A stretch of 45,826 nucleotides of DNA from RUG12461 sp045661345 (GTDB lineage: Bacteria; Bacillota; Clostridia; Lachnospirales; Lachnospiraceae), in the NCBI GenBank assembly GCA_045661345.1, contig JAZRFM010000009.1:1-45826 (forward strand). Direction: 5' to 3'. The translations under genes and the position numbers were made by a program. Of the stretch, positions 1-7,397 are shown one piece after another (the first letter of the stretch is position 1; each line of letters starts with the position of its first letter). The notes below the pieces were generated by a model. It made no database searches and was not told the DNA's origin. It saw only the letters and a program-made list of their open reading frames with translations.

Positions 1-62
1 AGCAGGGATTCGCCAGGACGGCGAATCCAGGTACCATGCGCCATGGAAGGCGCGTTGGTACC
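1..62. repeat. Two adjacent hairpins at the left window edge
   Basis: Two back-to-back inverted repeats fill the first 62 bases. The first pairs positions 6-14 with 20-28 (9 bp, 5-nt loop). The second pairs 30-36 with 56-62 and, inside, 38-42 with 49-53. No T-run follows either, so a terminator is not supported. No gene covers this stretch. It may be the end of a larger structured intergenic repeat cut by the window edge. Confidence 0.5.
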
Positions 63-181
63 GGCTGCGACCGGTGACAGGAACCTTGCTCAAATGCATA
101 AAAGCTCTTGGCTCCGAAACCAGTGAACGGTTTTGTGTGCAGACTGATATGTCAGGACACAGGGAGGCCGGCGGGAGGGGC

Positions 182-229
182 AGGAGCCCGGTGGGGGCAG
201 ACATGCCCGGACGGCAGGAGAATAAACTC
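182..229 (+). repeat. GC-rich repeat, left copy
   Basis: Positions 182-212 match, with about 5 mismatches in 31, the minus strand of the tandem repeat at 45538-45605, which lies upstream of hypE. The match resumes at 213-229 with the minus strand of 45498-45514 (GGCAGGAG followed by a TAAACT tract). The two copies therefore lie at opposite window ends in opposite orientation. The region 63-240 otherwise shows no convincing gene; the short ORFs across it look like chance reading of GC-rich DNA. Confidence 0.5.
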
Positions 230-240
230 CCGTATAGCGG

Positions 241-960
241 TCACTGGTTTTTGTTGACGATCCGTGTGTCGCAGATTCCGTCTGCAATCGTCTGAAAGCG
301 GACGAAAAGGGATACCTTGTTGTCGGGATCAAGTGCATTCCACAGGCTTTGTGTGAATGCGTCGATGCCGGCGTCTGTATCGAGGGTCACTCTGGTGGGT
401 TCTCCCTCAAAGGAGGGAAGGGGATTGCCGTCGCCCAGGTAGGTGTGCAGGAATCTTCCTTCTCCCGGTCTGGGGTTGTCATAGGAAAAATGATACCGGT
501 TACATCCCGAAGCTTCTCCTTCGTCGCTTTTCAGGATCGACATTTCATAGGTGTATGCGCCGTTTGCCACATGGAGTATACCGGAGATCCGGGGCGTATA
601 ATTCGGTGCGTCCGGTTCGTATTCTCTGCAGCGCAGGGACTCTTCAAAGGTCTGTCCCTTTGTCATGCCATCGAATACGGTATCCGTCTGGTCTCCGTTC
701 GTGACAATGGTATCGGTGCCCCGTACACGTACAGGGGCATAGATGATGAGACTGGGGTCACGCATTTTGGACGGGTCGAACGCTTCCGTCCGGATGCCTT
801 CTCCATCGGTCACGAAAATACGGTTGCGGCTGTTCTCGCTTCGACCCATAATGAAGTACGCTGTAACGGCAGTCCCGCCGTCACCGGACCGTCCGATTAT
901 GATGCCCCTGCCGGGGTAGGAAGTGCGTCCGAGTTCTTCTGTCAATGCTGTTGGTTTCAT
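241..960 (-). CDS. purO: IMP cyclohydrolase, PurO type
   Basis: A 239-residue protein of the IMP_cyclohyd family, which closes FAICAR to IMP, the last step of purine synthesis, without the formyltransferase half found in bifunctional PurH. Visible family blocks are YPGRGIIIG near residue 15, an ITAYFIMGRSENSRNR-like segment (here VTAYFIMGRSENSRNR), NGDQTD, YTPRISGI and GNPLPSFEGEP, ending RIVNKNQ. The ATG at 960 is chosen because GGAGAGAG lies just upstream and the homologous proteins begin with a short MKP-type leader; the frame stays open to 1050 but lacks family sequence there. It follows the UPF0210 gene by 16 nt and is probably the last gene of the polA-to-purO run. Identification is firm from sequence; activity is inferred from the family. 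Confidence 0.9.
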   Translation of the reverse strand: MKPTALTEELGRTSYPGRGIIIGRSGDGGTAVTAYFIMGRSENSRNRIFVTDGEGIRTEAFDPSKMRDPSLIIYAPVRVRGTDTIVTNGDQTDTVFDGMTKGQTFEESLRCREYEPDAPNYTPRISGILHVANGAYTYEMSILKSDEGEASGCNRYHFSYDNPRPGEGRFLHTYLGDGNPLPSFEGEPTRVTLDTDAGIDAFTQSLWNALDPDNKVSLFVRFQTIADGICDTRIVNKNQ

Positions 961-976
961 ACTCTCTCCTTTATGA

Positions 977-2341
977 TTAGTTTTTGAAGCTGTGGATCGG
1001 AGCGGGGATGCGGCCCTTCCGGCGGACAAAATCCGCGCAGGAAAACCCATTGACCGGCATCACCGGTGCATATCCGAAGAGACCGCCAAATTCCACCTTG
1101 TCTCCCACGTTCTTTCCGATGGCCGGGATCAGCCGCACGGCCGTCGTCTTCTGGTTGACCATGCCGAGGGCCATCTCGTCTGCAATGATACCGGAGATGG
1201 ACGTGGCGGGTGTGTCTCCGGGAATGGCGATCATGTCCAGCCCCACGGAGCATACGCAGGTCATGGCCTCGAGTTTTTCCAGCGTAATGGCGCCGATGGA
1301 CGCGGCATCGATCATGCCCTGATCCTCGCTGACCGGAATGAACGCACCGGAAAGCCCGCCCACATAGGAGGATGCCATCACGCCGCCCTTTTTCACCTGA
1401 TCGTTCAGCATGGCAAGTGCTGCCGTCGTTCCGGGGGCGCCTGCATATTCCAGACCGATCTCACAGAGAATGTCTGCCACGGAGTCTCCCACCGCCGGCG
1501 TCGGCGCCAGGGAGAGGTCGACGATCCCGAAGGGAATGTTCATCAGGCGGGATGCCTCCTTCGCGACCGCCTGCCCTACACGGGTCACCTTGAACGCCGT
1601 CTTCTTGATCATCTCACAAAGGGTCTCAAAATCCGCACCGTGCATTTTTTCGATGGCGGTCTTCACCACGCCGGGACCGCTGACCCCGACATTGATCACG
1701 GCATCCGACTCTGTCACGCCATGAAAAGCGCCTGCCATAAAGGGGTTGTCGTCCGGCGCGTTGCAAAAGACCACCAGCTTCATACAATCCGCCGAGTCCC
1801 TGTCTCTGCTTCCCTCCGCAACCTGCAAAAGGATTTCCCCCATCATCCGTACCGCATCCATATTAATCCCCGTACGGGTGGATGCGAGGTTCACCGAGCT
1901 GCAGACACGCTCCGTCTGACCCAGAGCCTGGGGAAGAGATCGGAGCAGGAGCTCGTCCGCTTTTGTCATTCCTTTGCTGACAAGGGCGGAATAGCCGCCG
2001 ATCAGATTGACACCGACTGCTTTCGCGGCCTTGTCCAGGGTCGTCGCAAGCTCCGCAAAATCCGACTCGTTTTTGCAGGCGCTCCCGCCGACAAGGGCTA
2101 TGGGTGTCACCGCGATCCGCTTATTCACCACAGGAATGCCGAATTCATTCTCGATCCGTTCCGCGGTTTCCGGGAGCTTTTCCGCAACCCGCGTGATCTT
2201 TGCCAGAATCCTGCTTTTCAGTCTGGAAAGATCGGAATCAATACAGTCCAGCAGACTGATTCCGACTGTGATCGTACGCACGTCCAGATTCTCATGCTCG
2301 ACCATCTCGTTTGTTTCTATGACTTCGCCTATATTGATCAC
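977..2341 (-). CDS. UPF0210 (PFL/DUF711) family protein
   Basis: A 454-residue protein of the UPF0210/DUF711 family, which has a pyruvate-formate-lyase-like fold but no established reaction. Family blocks seen include RTITVGISLLDC near the N terminus, VNLIGGYSALVSKG, SSVNLASTRTGINMDAV and GVSGPGVVKTAIE, and a C-terminal GGLFGYAPVMPVN. The start is a GTG at 2341 preceded by GGAGAAG at good spacing. It sits 14 nt after an ACT-domain gene, the standard partner of this family in Firmicutes, so a ligand-controlled two-protein unit is likely (inference). No glycyl-radical motif of true PFL is evident. Length is normal for the family. Confidence 0.92.
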   Translation of the reverse strand: MINIGEVIETNEMVEHENLDVRTITVGISLLDCIDSDLSRLKSRILAKITRVAEKLPETAERIENEFGIPVVNKRIAVTPIALVGGSACKNESDFAELATTLDKAAKAVGVNLIGGYSALVSKGMTKADELLLRSLPQALGQTERVCSSVNLASTRTGINMDAVRMMGEILLQVAEGSRDRDSADCMKLVVFCNAPDDNPFMAGAFHGVTESDAVINVGVSGPGVVKTAIEKMHGADFETLCEMIKKTAFKVTRVGQAVAKEASRLMNIPFGIVDLSLAPTPAVGDSVADILCEIGLEYAGAPGTTAALAMLNDQVKKGGVMASSYVGGLSGAFIPVSEDQGMIDAASIGAITLEKLEAMTCVCSVGLDMIAIPGDTPATSISGIIADEMALGMVNQKTTAVRLIPAIGKNVGDKVEFGGLFGYAPVMPVNGFSCADFVRRKGRIPAPIHSFKN

Positions 2342-2355
2342 TTGTCTTCTCCGTA

Positions 2356-2643
2356 TCAGATGCGGTGCATCATTTCAAAGATCTCTGCCTTCTGGCACTT
2401 GATGCTGACGCCGATGTCGTTGCCGATTTCCTCCAGATCCTTCTGGATCTTTGTAAACAGTTCTCCTCTTCCCGTAATGTCTACGATCATCATCATGTTG
2501 AAGTATTCCTGTACGATGGTCTGGGAGATATCCAGAATATTCACCCCGTTTTCGGCGAGGTACGTACAGACCTTTGCGATGATCCCCACCGTATCCTTTC
2601 CCACCACTGTGATGATCATTTTTTCTTTTTCGGTATGCTCCAT
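2356..2643 (-). CDS. ACT domain-containing protein (UPF0237)
   Basis: A 95-residue stand-alone ACT domain of the UPF0237 type. Residues 6-80 carry the beta-alpha-beta-beta-alpha-beta pattern: MIITVVGKDTVGIIAKV followed by NILDISQTIV and MMMIVDI. ACT domains bind amino acids or similar small ligands and regulate partners. The start at 2643 has a GAGAGGAGAG ribosome site; upstream in-frame codons overlap the preceding intergenic region and do not look like family sequence. It lies 14 nt before the UPF0210 gene, matching the conserved pair known in many Firmicutes. The ligand cannot be told from sequence. Confidence 0.9.
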   Translation of the reverse strand: MEHTEKEKMIITVVGKDTVGIIAKVCTYLAENGVNILDISQTIVQEYFNMMMIVDITGRGELFTKIQKDLEEIGNDIGVSIKCQKAEIFEMMHRI

Positions 2644-2665
2644 GGTCTCTCCTCTCAGCAACGTC

Positions 2666-3520
2666 CTACACATTTCCGGCATAGACATAGGTCATCTTCT
2701 TTTTTGCGACTTCACAAAGGCGGTACACCGTCTCCACCGGTGTCGCTGCCCGGTCTGTCATATGATAACGCGGGAAAAAGCGGGTGATATGCAGCGGGAT
2801 CTCCTTTCCCGCTCCGTCGTTTAATCCGGCAAGATATTCCGTCAGCGCCTCCATCTCGGCGTCCGTATCGTTTTCATGCGGGATGACAAGCGTGGTGATT
2901 TCCACATGGCAATGTGCCGCCGCTTTGTTTATAAACGCCTTCACTGCGCCAAGACTCCCGCCGATCAACCCGGTATAGAAATGATCCGTAAACGCCTTGA
3001 GATCAATGTTCATGGCATCAATCCAGGGAAGCAGTTCTTCCAGAACCGGCAGCTCCGCCGTACCGTTCGTCACGAGAACGGTATGCATACCGGCTTCTTT
3101 GATGAGCCTCGCGGTATCCCGTACAAATTCATATCCCACCAGAGGTTCATTGTAGGTAAAGGCCAGGCCGATGTTGCCGTCAGACCTTGTCCGTATTGCG
3201 GTCTCCCTCAGTTCTTCCGGTGTCACCTCACGGATCCCGATGGATGGGAGCAAACCGTTTTTTACAGGTGGATGCGCAATCTCATGGTTCTGGCAAAACG
3301 GGCATGACAGATTACACCCGTAGCTGCCCACGGAAAGGATGGCAGCTCCCGGGAAGAAGCGGGAAAGAGGTTTTTTCTCGATGGGATCCAATGCCAGAGA
3401 CGTGATCCGTCCGTAATTGGCGGGAACGGACTCGCCATCCCGGCAGACCCTGGCGAGACACCGCCCCGTCTGCCCCTCCTTCAGCTTGCAATGATGAAAA
3501 CAGACCTGACACTCCGTCAT
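2666..3520 (-). CDS. amrS: AmmeMemoRadiSam system radical SAM enzyme
   Basis: A 284-residue radical SAM protein of the AmrS group. Near the N terminus are paired cysteines (CQVCFHHC) and a GQTGRCLAR segment, followed at about residues 70-80 by the cluster-binding CxxxCxxC motif in YGCNLSCPFCQN. Downstream GLAFTYNEPLV and HTVLVTNGT fit the radical SAM barrel. Family members usually travel with AmrA (AMMECR1-like) and AmrB (Memo-like); neither partner is in this window. It is 11 nt downstream of the metallo-hydrolase gene and 22 nt before the ACT gene, on the same strand. The reaction of the system is not established. Start ATG at 3520 has a GAGG site upstream. Confidence 0.9.
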   Translation of the reverse strand: MTECQVCFHHCKLKEGQTGRCLARVCRDGESVPANYGRITSLALDPIEKKPLSRFFPGAAILSVGSYGCNLSCPFCQNHEIAHPPVKNGLLPSIGIREVTPEELRETAIRTRSDGNIGLAFTYNEPLVGYEFVRDTARLIKEAGMHTVLVTNGTAELPVLEELLPWIDAMNIDLKAFTDHFYTGLIGGSLGAVKAFINKAAAHCHVEITTLVIPHENDTDAEMEALTEYLAGLNDGAGKEIPLHITRFFPRYHMTDRAATPVETVYRLCEVAKKKMTYVYAGNV

Positions 3521-3531
3521 AAATGCCTCTT

Positions 3532-4329
3532 TTAAAACCGGATCGTCTCGGACAGCCGGTCCCGCGGCGCCACACGGATCGGAAAATCCTTTGCCGTATA
3601 GGGGCAGTCCCCCATATCCACTTCCACGGAAACGGTTTGAAATGCCAGCTCCGGATAGTTGTTCTCTTTGGACAGATGCCCCAGCATGACTGTATGGAAA
3701 GAATCATGCAGGATCTGCGACAGGAGCTGTCCGCAGGCACTGTTGGAAAGATGTCCTTTCTCCCCGAGGATCCGCTGCTTCAGCGGATAGGGGTACGGTC
3801 CCACCTCCAGCATCCTGATATCATGGTTCGCTTCCAGAAGCAGAACATCCGCATCCTTCAGCTTGTCCACGAGGGAATCGTCATACACGCCGAGATCCGT
3901 GATCACGCCGGCTGTCTTTTCTCCCTGCCCCACCAGATATGCAACGGGATCCGCCGCATCGTGCGACACCCTGACCGGGTGGATTTGCATATCCCCGATC
4001 ATAAAATCCACCTCGGGCTCGACGGGGCAAAAGAGAGAGGGATCGATCCTGCCGAGAGAGGACATTCCGAGAATCGCACTGATCGTCTTATGGGTGGCAT
4101 AGATCGGCAGACCGTGCCGCCTTGCCATCACGCCGAGACCTGCAATGTGGTCACAATGCTCATGCGTAATCAATATCCCCTCGATGTCCCGGGCCGTCAG
4201 ATCAAGCGCCTGCAGACCGTTTTCGATCCGCTTGCCGCTGATCCCTGCGTCGATCAGCACATGAGTGCTTTCCGTTCCGATGTAAATACAGTTGCCGCTG
4301 CTGCCGCTGGCTATACTGGTAAGCTGCAT
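3532..4329 (-). CDS. MBL-fold metallo-hydrolase, WalJ/YycJ-like
   Basis: A 265-residue metallo-beta-lactamase-fold protein. The metal site THEHCDH lies at about residue 56-62, with further ligands expected at HDAADP and in the C-terminal TVMLGHLSKENN segment. The N terminus LTSIASGSSGNCIYIG matches the YycJ/WalJ group, which are small cytoplasmic hydrolases linked in Bacillus to the WalRK locus and proposed to act on DNA ends. No walRK genes are present here. Start at 4329 is favoured by homology; the frame is open 24 codons further up, overlapping the end of the FtsA-like gene, without family sequence. The gene begins 4 nt after that gene's stop, suggesting translational coupling. Confidence 0.85.
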   Translation of the reverse strand: MQLTSIASGSSGNCIYIGTESTHVLIDAGISGKRIENGLQALDLTARDIEGILITHEHCDHIAGLGVMARRHGLPIYATHKTISAILGMSSLGRIDPSLFCPVEPEVDFMIGDMQIHPVRVSHDAADPVAYLVGQGEKTAGVITDLGVYDDSLVDKLKDADVLLLEANHDIRMLEVGPYPYPLKQRILGEKGHLSNSACGQLLSQILHDSFHTVMLGHLSKENNYPELAFQTVSVEVDMGDCPYTAKDFPIRVAPRDRLSETIRF

Positions 4330-4333
4330 GGGC

Positions 4334-6766
4334 TTATTCCTTATCCTTCCAGTAGACTTCGATCTTGTCTCCGTCGTTAAGTTTCTGTGTGTACTGGGCA
4401 TTTTCTCCGTTCACGGTGGTGATGATGGCACGTCCTCTGGACTCATTCAGGTCAAAATCAATCACGTTAAAGATATCCACAAACACGTAGTCCATCTTGC
4501 CGTCCAGCCGGTATTCCTCTCCGTTTACAAAAACGCTGAGAGGCTTAGCCACCTTCGGTCCGTCATGCAGCATCCGCTCTGCGGAGTTGAACGCCGCAGC
4601 CGTTTTTTCCGTCCCGGCCGATTTCTCCGGCGACGCTGTTTTTTCCATTGCTGCCGGCTTTTTTGCTGCCGCATTTTCTACTGCTGCCGGCTTTTTTGCT
4701 GCAGGCTCTGCTCCTCCGGAGGGCTTCTCCGTCGCAGCAGCGGACTCCGGTACTATAGCCGCATCCTCCCTGGCAGACTCTGTCGCTGCCGGCTCCCGGG
4801 CTGGTCCGTCCGTCTCTTCTGCACGCTGATCCGGTGCCTCCGGCTTCTCCGGCTCGGGTGCCTCCTCAGCGGCCGCCCTCGTCTTTGCCTCCGCCTCTGC
4901 CTGTGCCCGCTCCGCATTCAGGATGGAACGTGCCGACGCTGCCGGCGATACATCAAAACCGCGGCCCGCCGTGTCTTCCTGATGCTCCACTTTTCCGCCG
5001 TAGGCAACCGCCTCCGCATCCCATTCCACGTCAAAGTTTTCATAAACAAGCGTATTCTCATCCGCTTCCCGGTTGTTGACCAGAATCGCTTTATAGGGAT
5101 TCGGTGTAACATCCATGAACTCCGCCAGCTGACTCACGGTATAGTAGCTTCTGGTCTCGATCCTGTCGCCGTTTTGAATCTGATAGGAAGGAGACTCCAG
5201 AACGCCGTTGACCTCCACAAACCGCGGACAGGTCACGATCCGTCCGTTGACCACAAAATCGATCTCGCTGTTCTGGTATTCCTCCAGCTGCTCCACGGTC
5301 AGCTCCGCATCCGCACCGGCTGTGGATTCTTTGATGGTGATATGGCAGTTCGGCATGATCTGGGTATTCAGATTGGCCGCACGGTCATTCAGGGTGATGA
5401 CGGCGGACTCTCCGGTCTGTCCCCTCTGGACCCGGCTCCTGCCGTTGATCGTATACTGAATCTCCTTCCCCCGCTTCGGGAACAGGTTTTCATTCGGGAA
5501 CCCCGCCTGCAGCGCCGCATCTACCACAGTGAGGTGATTATTGTTGTACAGTTTCAGGCGTTCTCCGTTGAAGGTCACCATGATGAAGCTGTTTTTCTGG
5601 TCGTAGTAGTTCAGGCAGATACCGACCGGCGTCACGATCAGTGGATCCTTCACGATGTCTTTCTGTTCAAAGACGATCTGCTTCAGGACCTCCTCCCCCC
5701 GCAGCGCCACACGTTCCCGCGGCACGTCCAGCTTATCCGCGATCGCCTCGACAAAGCCGTGGATCTTGCCGCCGCCGCCGACGATAAAGGCAGCGCTGAC
5801 GGTTTCTCCGCCGTTCAGCTCTTCGATCTTTTCCGCCACCTCCGTCGTGATCTTTTCCACAACCGGATCCGTCAGCTTCCAGACATCCTCTGCCGTGATG
5901 GTGTGGGGGATCCCCATGATGTCCTCATAGACGATCTCCTTCCCCGCGGAAGCATCCAGCTTGATCTTTTCCGCCGTGTTGAAATCCACGAGGAAATTCT
6001 TGACAAGAACCTCTGTCAGCTCGTCTCCCGCAAAGGGAATCATGCCGTAGGCAATGATGCTGCCGTCTCTGGTCACGGAAATATCGGATGTCCCCGCGCC
6101 CACATCCACCAGCGCGATATTCAGCATCCGGTAGTTCTCCGGTATTGCCACATTGATCGCAGCGATAGGCTCCAACGTCATATTGGCAACCTCCAGCCCC
6201 GCGATCCCCACTGCAGCGTACAGGCCGTCCACCACGTCCTCGGGCAGGAAGGTGACGATGATCTCCTCCGCGATCCGTTCCGCCTTGTGGTTCTCCAGAT
6301 TGGAAAAGACTTCGTCGTTGAGATAGTACTTGACCGTCGTGTATCCTACCACATAAAACTTATACTTCGTGTCATTTTTTTCTTTCAGGATGTTTTGTGC
6401 CTGATCCACACCGAGGAGATCCAGTGTATGAATATGTTCTCCGGTGACCACGGTCTCTTCCGAAAAAACATACTCCACCGTTGTCGTAACGGTCTTCAGC
6501 ACACGACCTGCGGCAGCGATACAGACATCCGTCAGTGCCAGATCCGTCATGGACTCCAGCGTCTCCTTCACCTCCCGGATCGTCTCGCCGACCCGTCCGA
6601 TATCATGGATCTGCCCGTCCAGCATGGCCCGCGTATCATGCTCCGTCATGTACTGGGCCACAACACGGAATTCTTTTCCGTCCTTATACCCCACGGTACC
6701 GACGACATTCCGCGTCCCGATATCGAGTCCGAATACCATCTGTTTTCCCTTCTCCGTCTCACTCAT
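4334..6766 (-). CDS. Large FtsA-like actin-fold ATPase
   Basis: An 810-residue protein whose first ~370 residues form an FtsA/PilM-type actin fold: phosphate-1 loop GLDIGTRNVVG (13-23), phosphate-2 ALVDVGAGTSDISV, and adenosine motif AAFIVGGGGKIHG. FtsA proper is about 420 residues, so the C-terminal half is an addition. It contains repeated beta-rich modules with a VNG...NGD-I pattern (about residues 405-455, 470-530 and 742-810), the last separated by a long Ala/Glu/Lys/Pro-rich linker (about 590-735) with near-repeats of AAKKPAA and EKTA. Annotated in related genomes as cell division protein FtsA, but no ftsZ is nearby; it lies between coaE (19 nt) and the metallo-hydrolase (4 nt). A cell-envelope scaffold role is plausible but unproven. 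Confidence 0.8.
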   Translation of the reverse strand: MSETEKGKQMVFGLDIGTRNVVGTVGYKDGKEFRVVAQYMTEHDTRAMLDGQIHDIGRVGETIREVKETLESMTDLALTDVCIAAAGRVLKTVTTTVEYVFSEETVVTGEHIHTLDLLGVDQAQNILKEKNDTKYKFYVVGYTTVKYYLNDEVFSNLENHKAERIAEEIIVTFLPEDVVDGLYAAVGIAGLEVANMTLEPIAAINVAIPENYRMLNIALVDVGAGTSDISVTRDGSIIAYGMIPFAGDELTEVLVKNFLVDFNTAEKIKLDASAGKEIVYEDIMGIPHTITAEDVWKLTDPVVEKITTEVAEKIEELNGGETVSAAFIVGGGGKIHGFVEAIADKLDVPRERVALRGEEVLKQIVFEQKDIVKDPLIVTPVGICLNYYDQKNSFIMVTFNGERLKLYNNNHLTVVDAALQAGFPNENLFPKRGKEIQYTINGRSRVQRGQTGESAVITLNDRAANLNTQIMPNCHITIKESTAGADAELTVEQLEEYQNSEIDFVVNGRIVTCPRFVEVNGVLESPSYQIQNGDRIETRSYYTVSQLAEFMDVTPNPYKAILVNNREADENTLVYENFDVEWDAEAVAYGGKVEHQEDTAGRGFDVSPAASARSILNAERAQAEAEAKTRAAAEEAPEPEKPEAPDQRAEETDGPAREPAATESAREDAAIVPESAAATEKPSGGAEPAAKKPAAVENAAAKKPAAMEKTASPEKSAGTEKTAAAFNSAERMLHDGPKVAKPLSVFVNGEEYRLDGKMDYVFVDIFNVIDFDLNESRGRAIITTVNGENAQYTQKLNDGDKIEVYWKDKE

Positions 6767-6785
6767 GATGAAATCCTCTCATATC

Positions 6786-7397
6786 TCAAATCTCGTCAAA
6801 CACCCTGCGGATCGAGGCGATCATCTCCTCCATCGATCCGTTGTTGTCGATCACCCGTTCACACACATGGCGGAACCGGTTCTCCGGGAGCTGGCTTTTC
6901 ATGATCTGATCCGTCTTTTCCCTTGTATACCCGCGGGTGCGCATCAGGCGCTCCCGTCTCGTCTCCTCGGATGCATATACATACCAGAGCTCATCACAGA
7001 TCTCATCATAATGGTCTTCGATGAGAAGCGCCGCTTCGAGGATCAGGTAGTCATGCTCTCCGGTCTGTTTTTCTTTTTCAAACTCTTTTATAATATATCT
7101 TTTTACGGCGGGATGCACAATAGCGTTCAGGCGATTTCTTTCTCCCTCATCGGAAAAAACCTGCGCGGTAAAGGTCTCCCGGTTCATGGTTCCGTCCGCA
7201 TTCCAAAAGGACGGTGACGAAAAAGCCTCCCTTAATGCCGCGTAGCATGCGCCCTGCGGCTGGCAAAGCTCTCTGCCGATCTCATCCGCCGAAAGAATCC
7301 TGGCAGGATAATGTGATGCGATATACTGGAGGACAGTCGACTTTCCCGCGCCGACGCCGCCCGTGATCCCGATAAAAAGCAGTTTCTTATTTGGCAC
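6786..7397 (-). CDS. coaE: Dephospho-CoA kinase
   Basis: Catalyses the final step of coenzyme A synthesis, ATP-dependent phosphorylation of dephospho-CoA. The P-loop GITGGVGAGKST sits within the first 20 residues; ILSADEIGRELC and the YLILEAALLIED segment match the family, as does the C-terminal DNNGSMEEM stretch. The best start is a GTG at 7397: AAGGAAAGG lies about 9 nt upstream and the protein (203 aa) then starts right before the first beta strand. An ATG at 7418 would add seven residues. The gene overlaps the last codons of polA by 11 nt, implying coupled translation. Confidence 0.9.
   Translation of the reverse strand: MPNKKLLFIGITGGVGAGKSTVLQYIASHYPARILSADEIGRELCQPQGACYAALREAFSSPSFWNADGTMNRETFTAQVFSDEGERNRLNAIVHPAVKRYIIKEFEKEKQTGEHDYLILEAALLIEDHYDEICDELWYVYASEETRRERLMRTRGYTREKTDQIMKSQLPENRFRHVCERVIDNNGSMEEMIASIRRVFDEI

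Noticed and set aside
74..338. Overlapping short ORFs on both strands at the left edge
   Set aside because: They follow GC-rich repeat DNA, lack good ribosome sites and show no family sequence; the shared peptide with the right end comes from the DNA repeat.
992..2824. A 610-codon plus-strand ORF opposite the UPF0210 gene
   Set aside because: It is the antisense shadow of UPF0210, ACT and part of amrS; composition is His/Arg-rich with no recognisable family.
4292..6904. An 870-codon plus-strand ORF opposite the FtsA-like gene
   Set aside because: Antisense of a gene with strong motifs; Arg/His/Cys-rich artefact of the GC-biased opposite strand.
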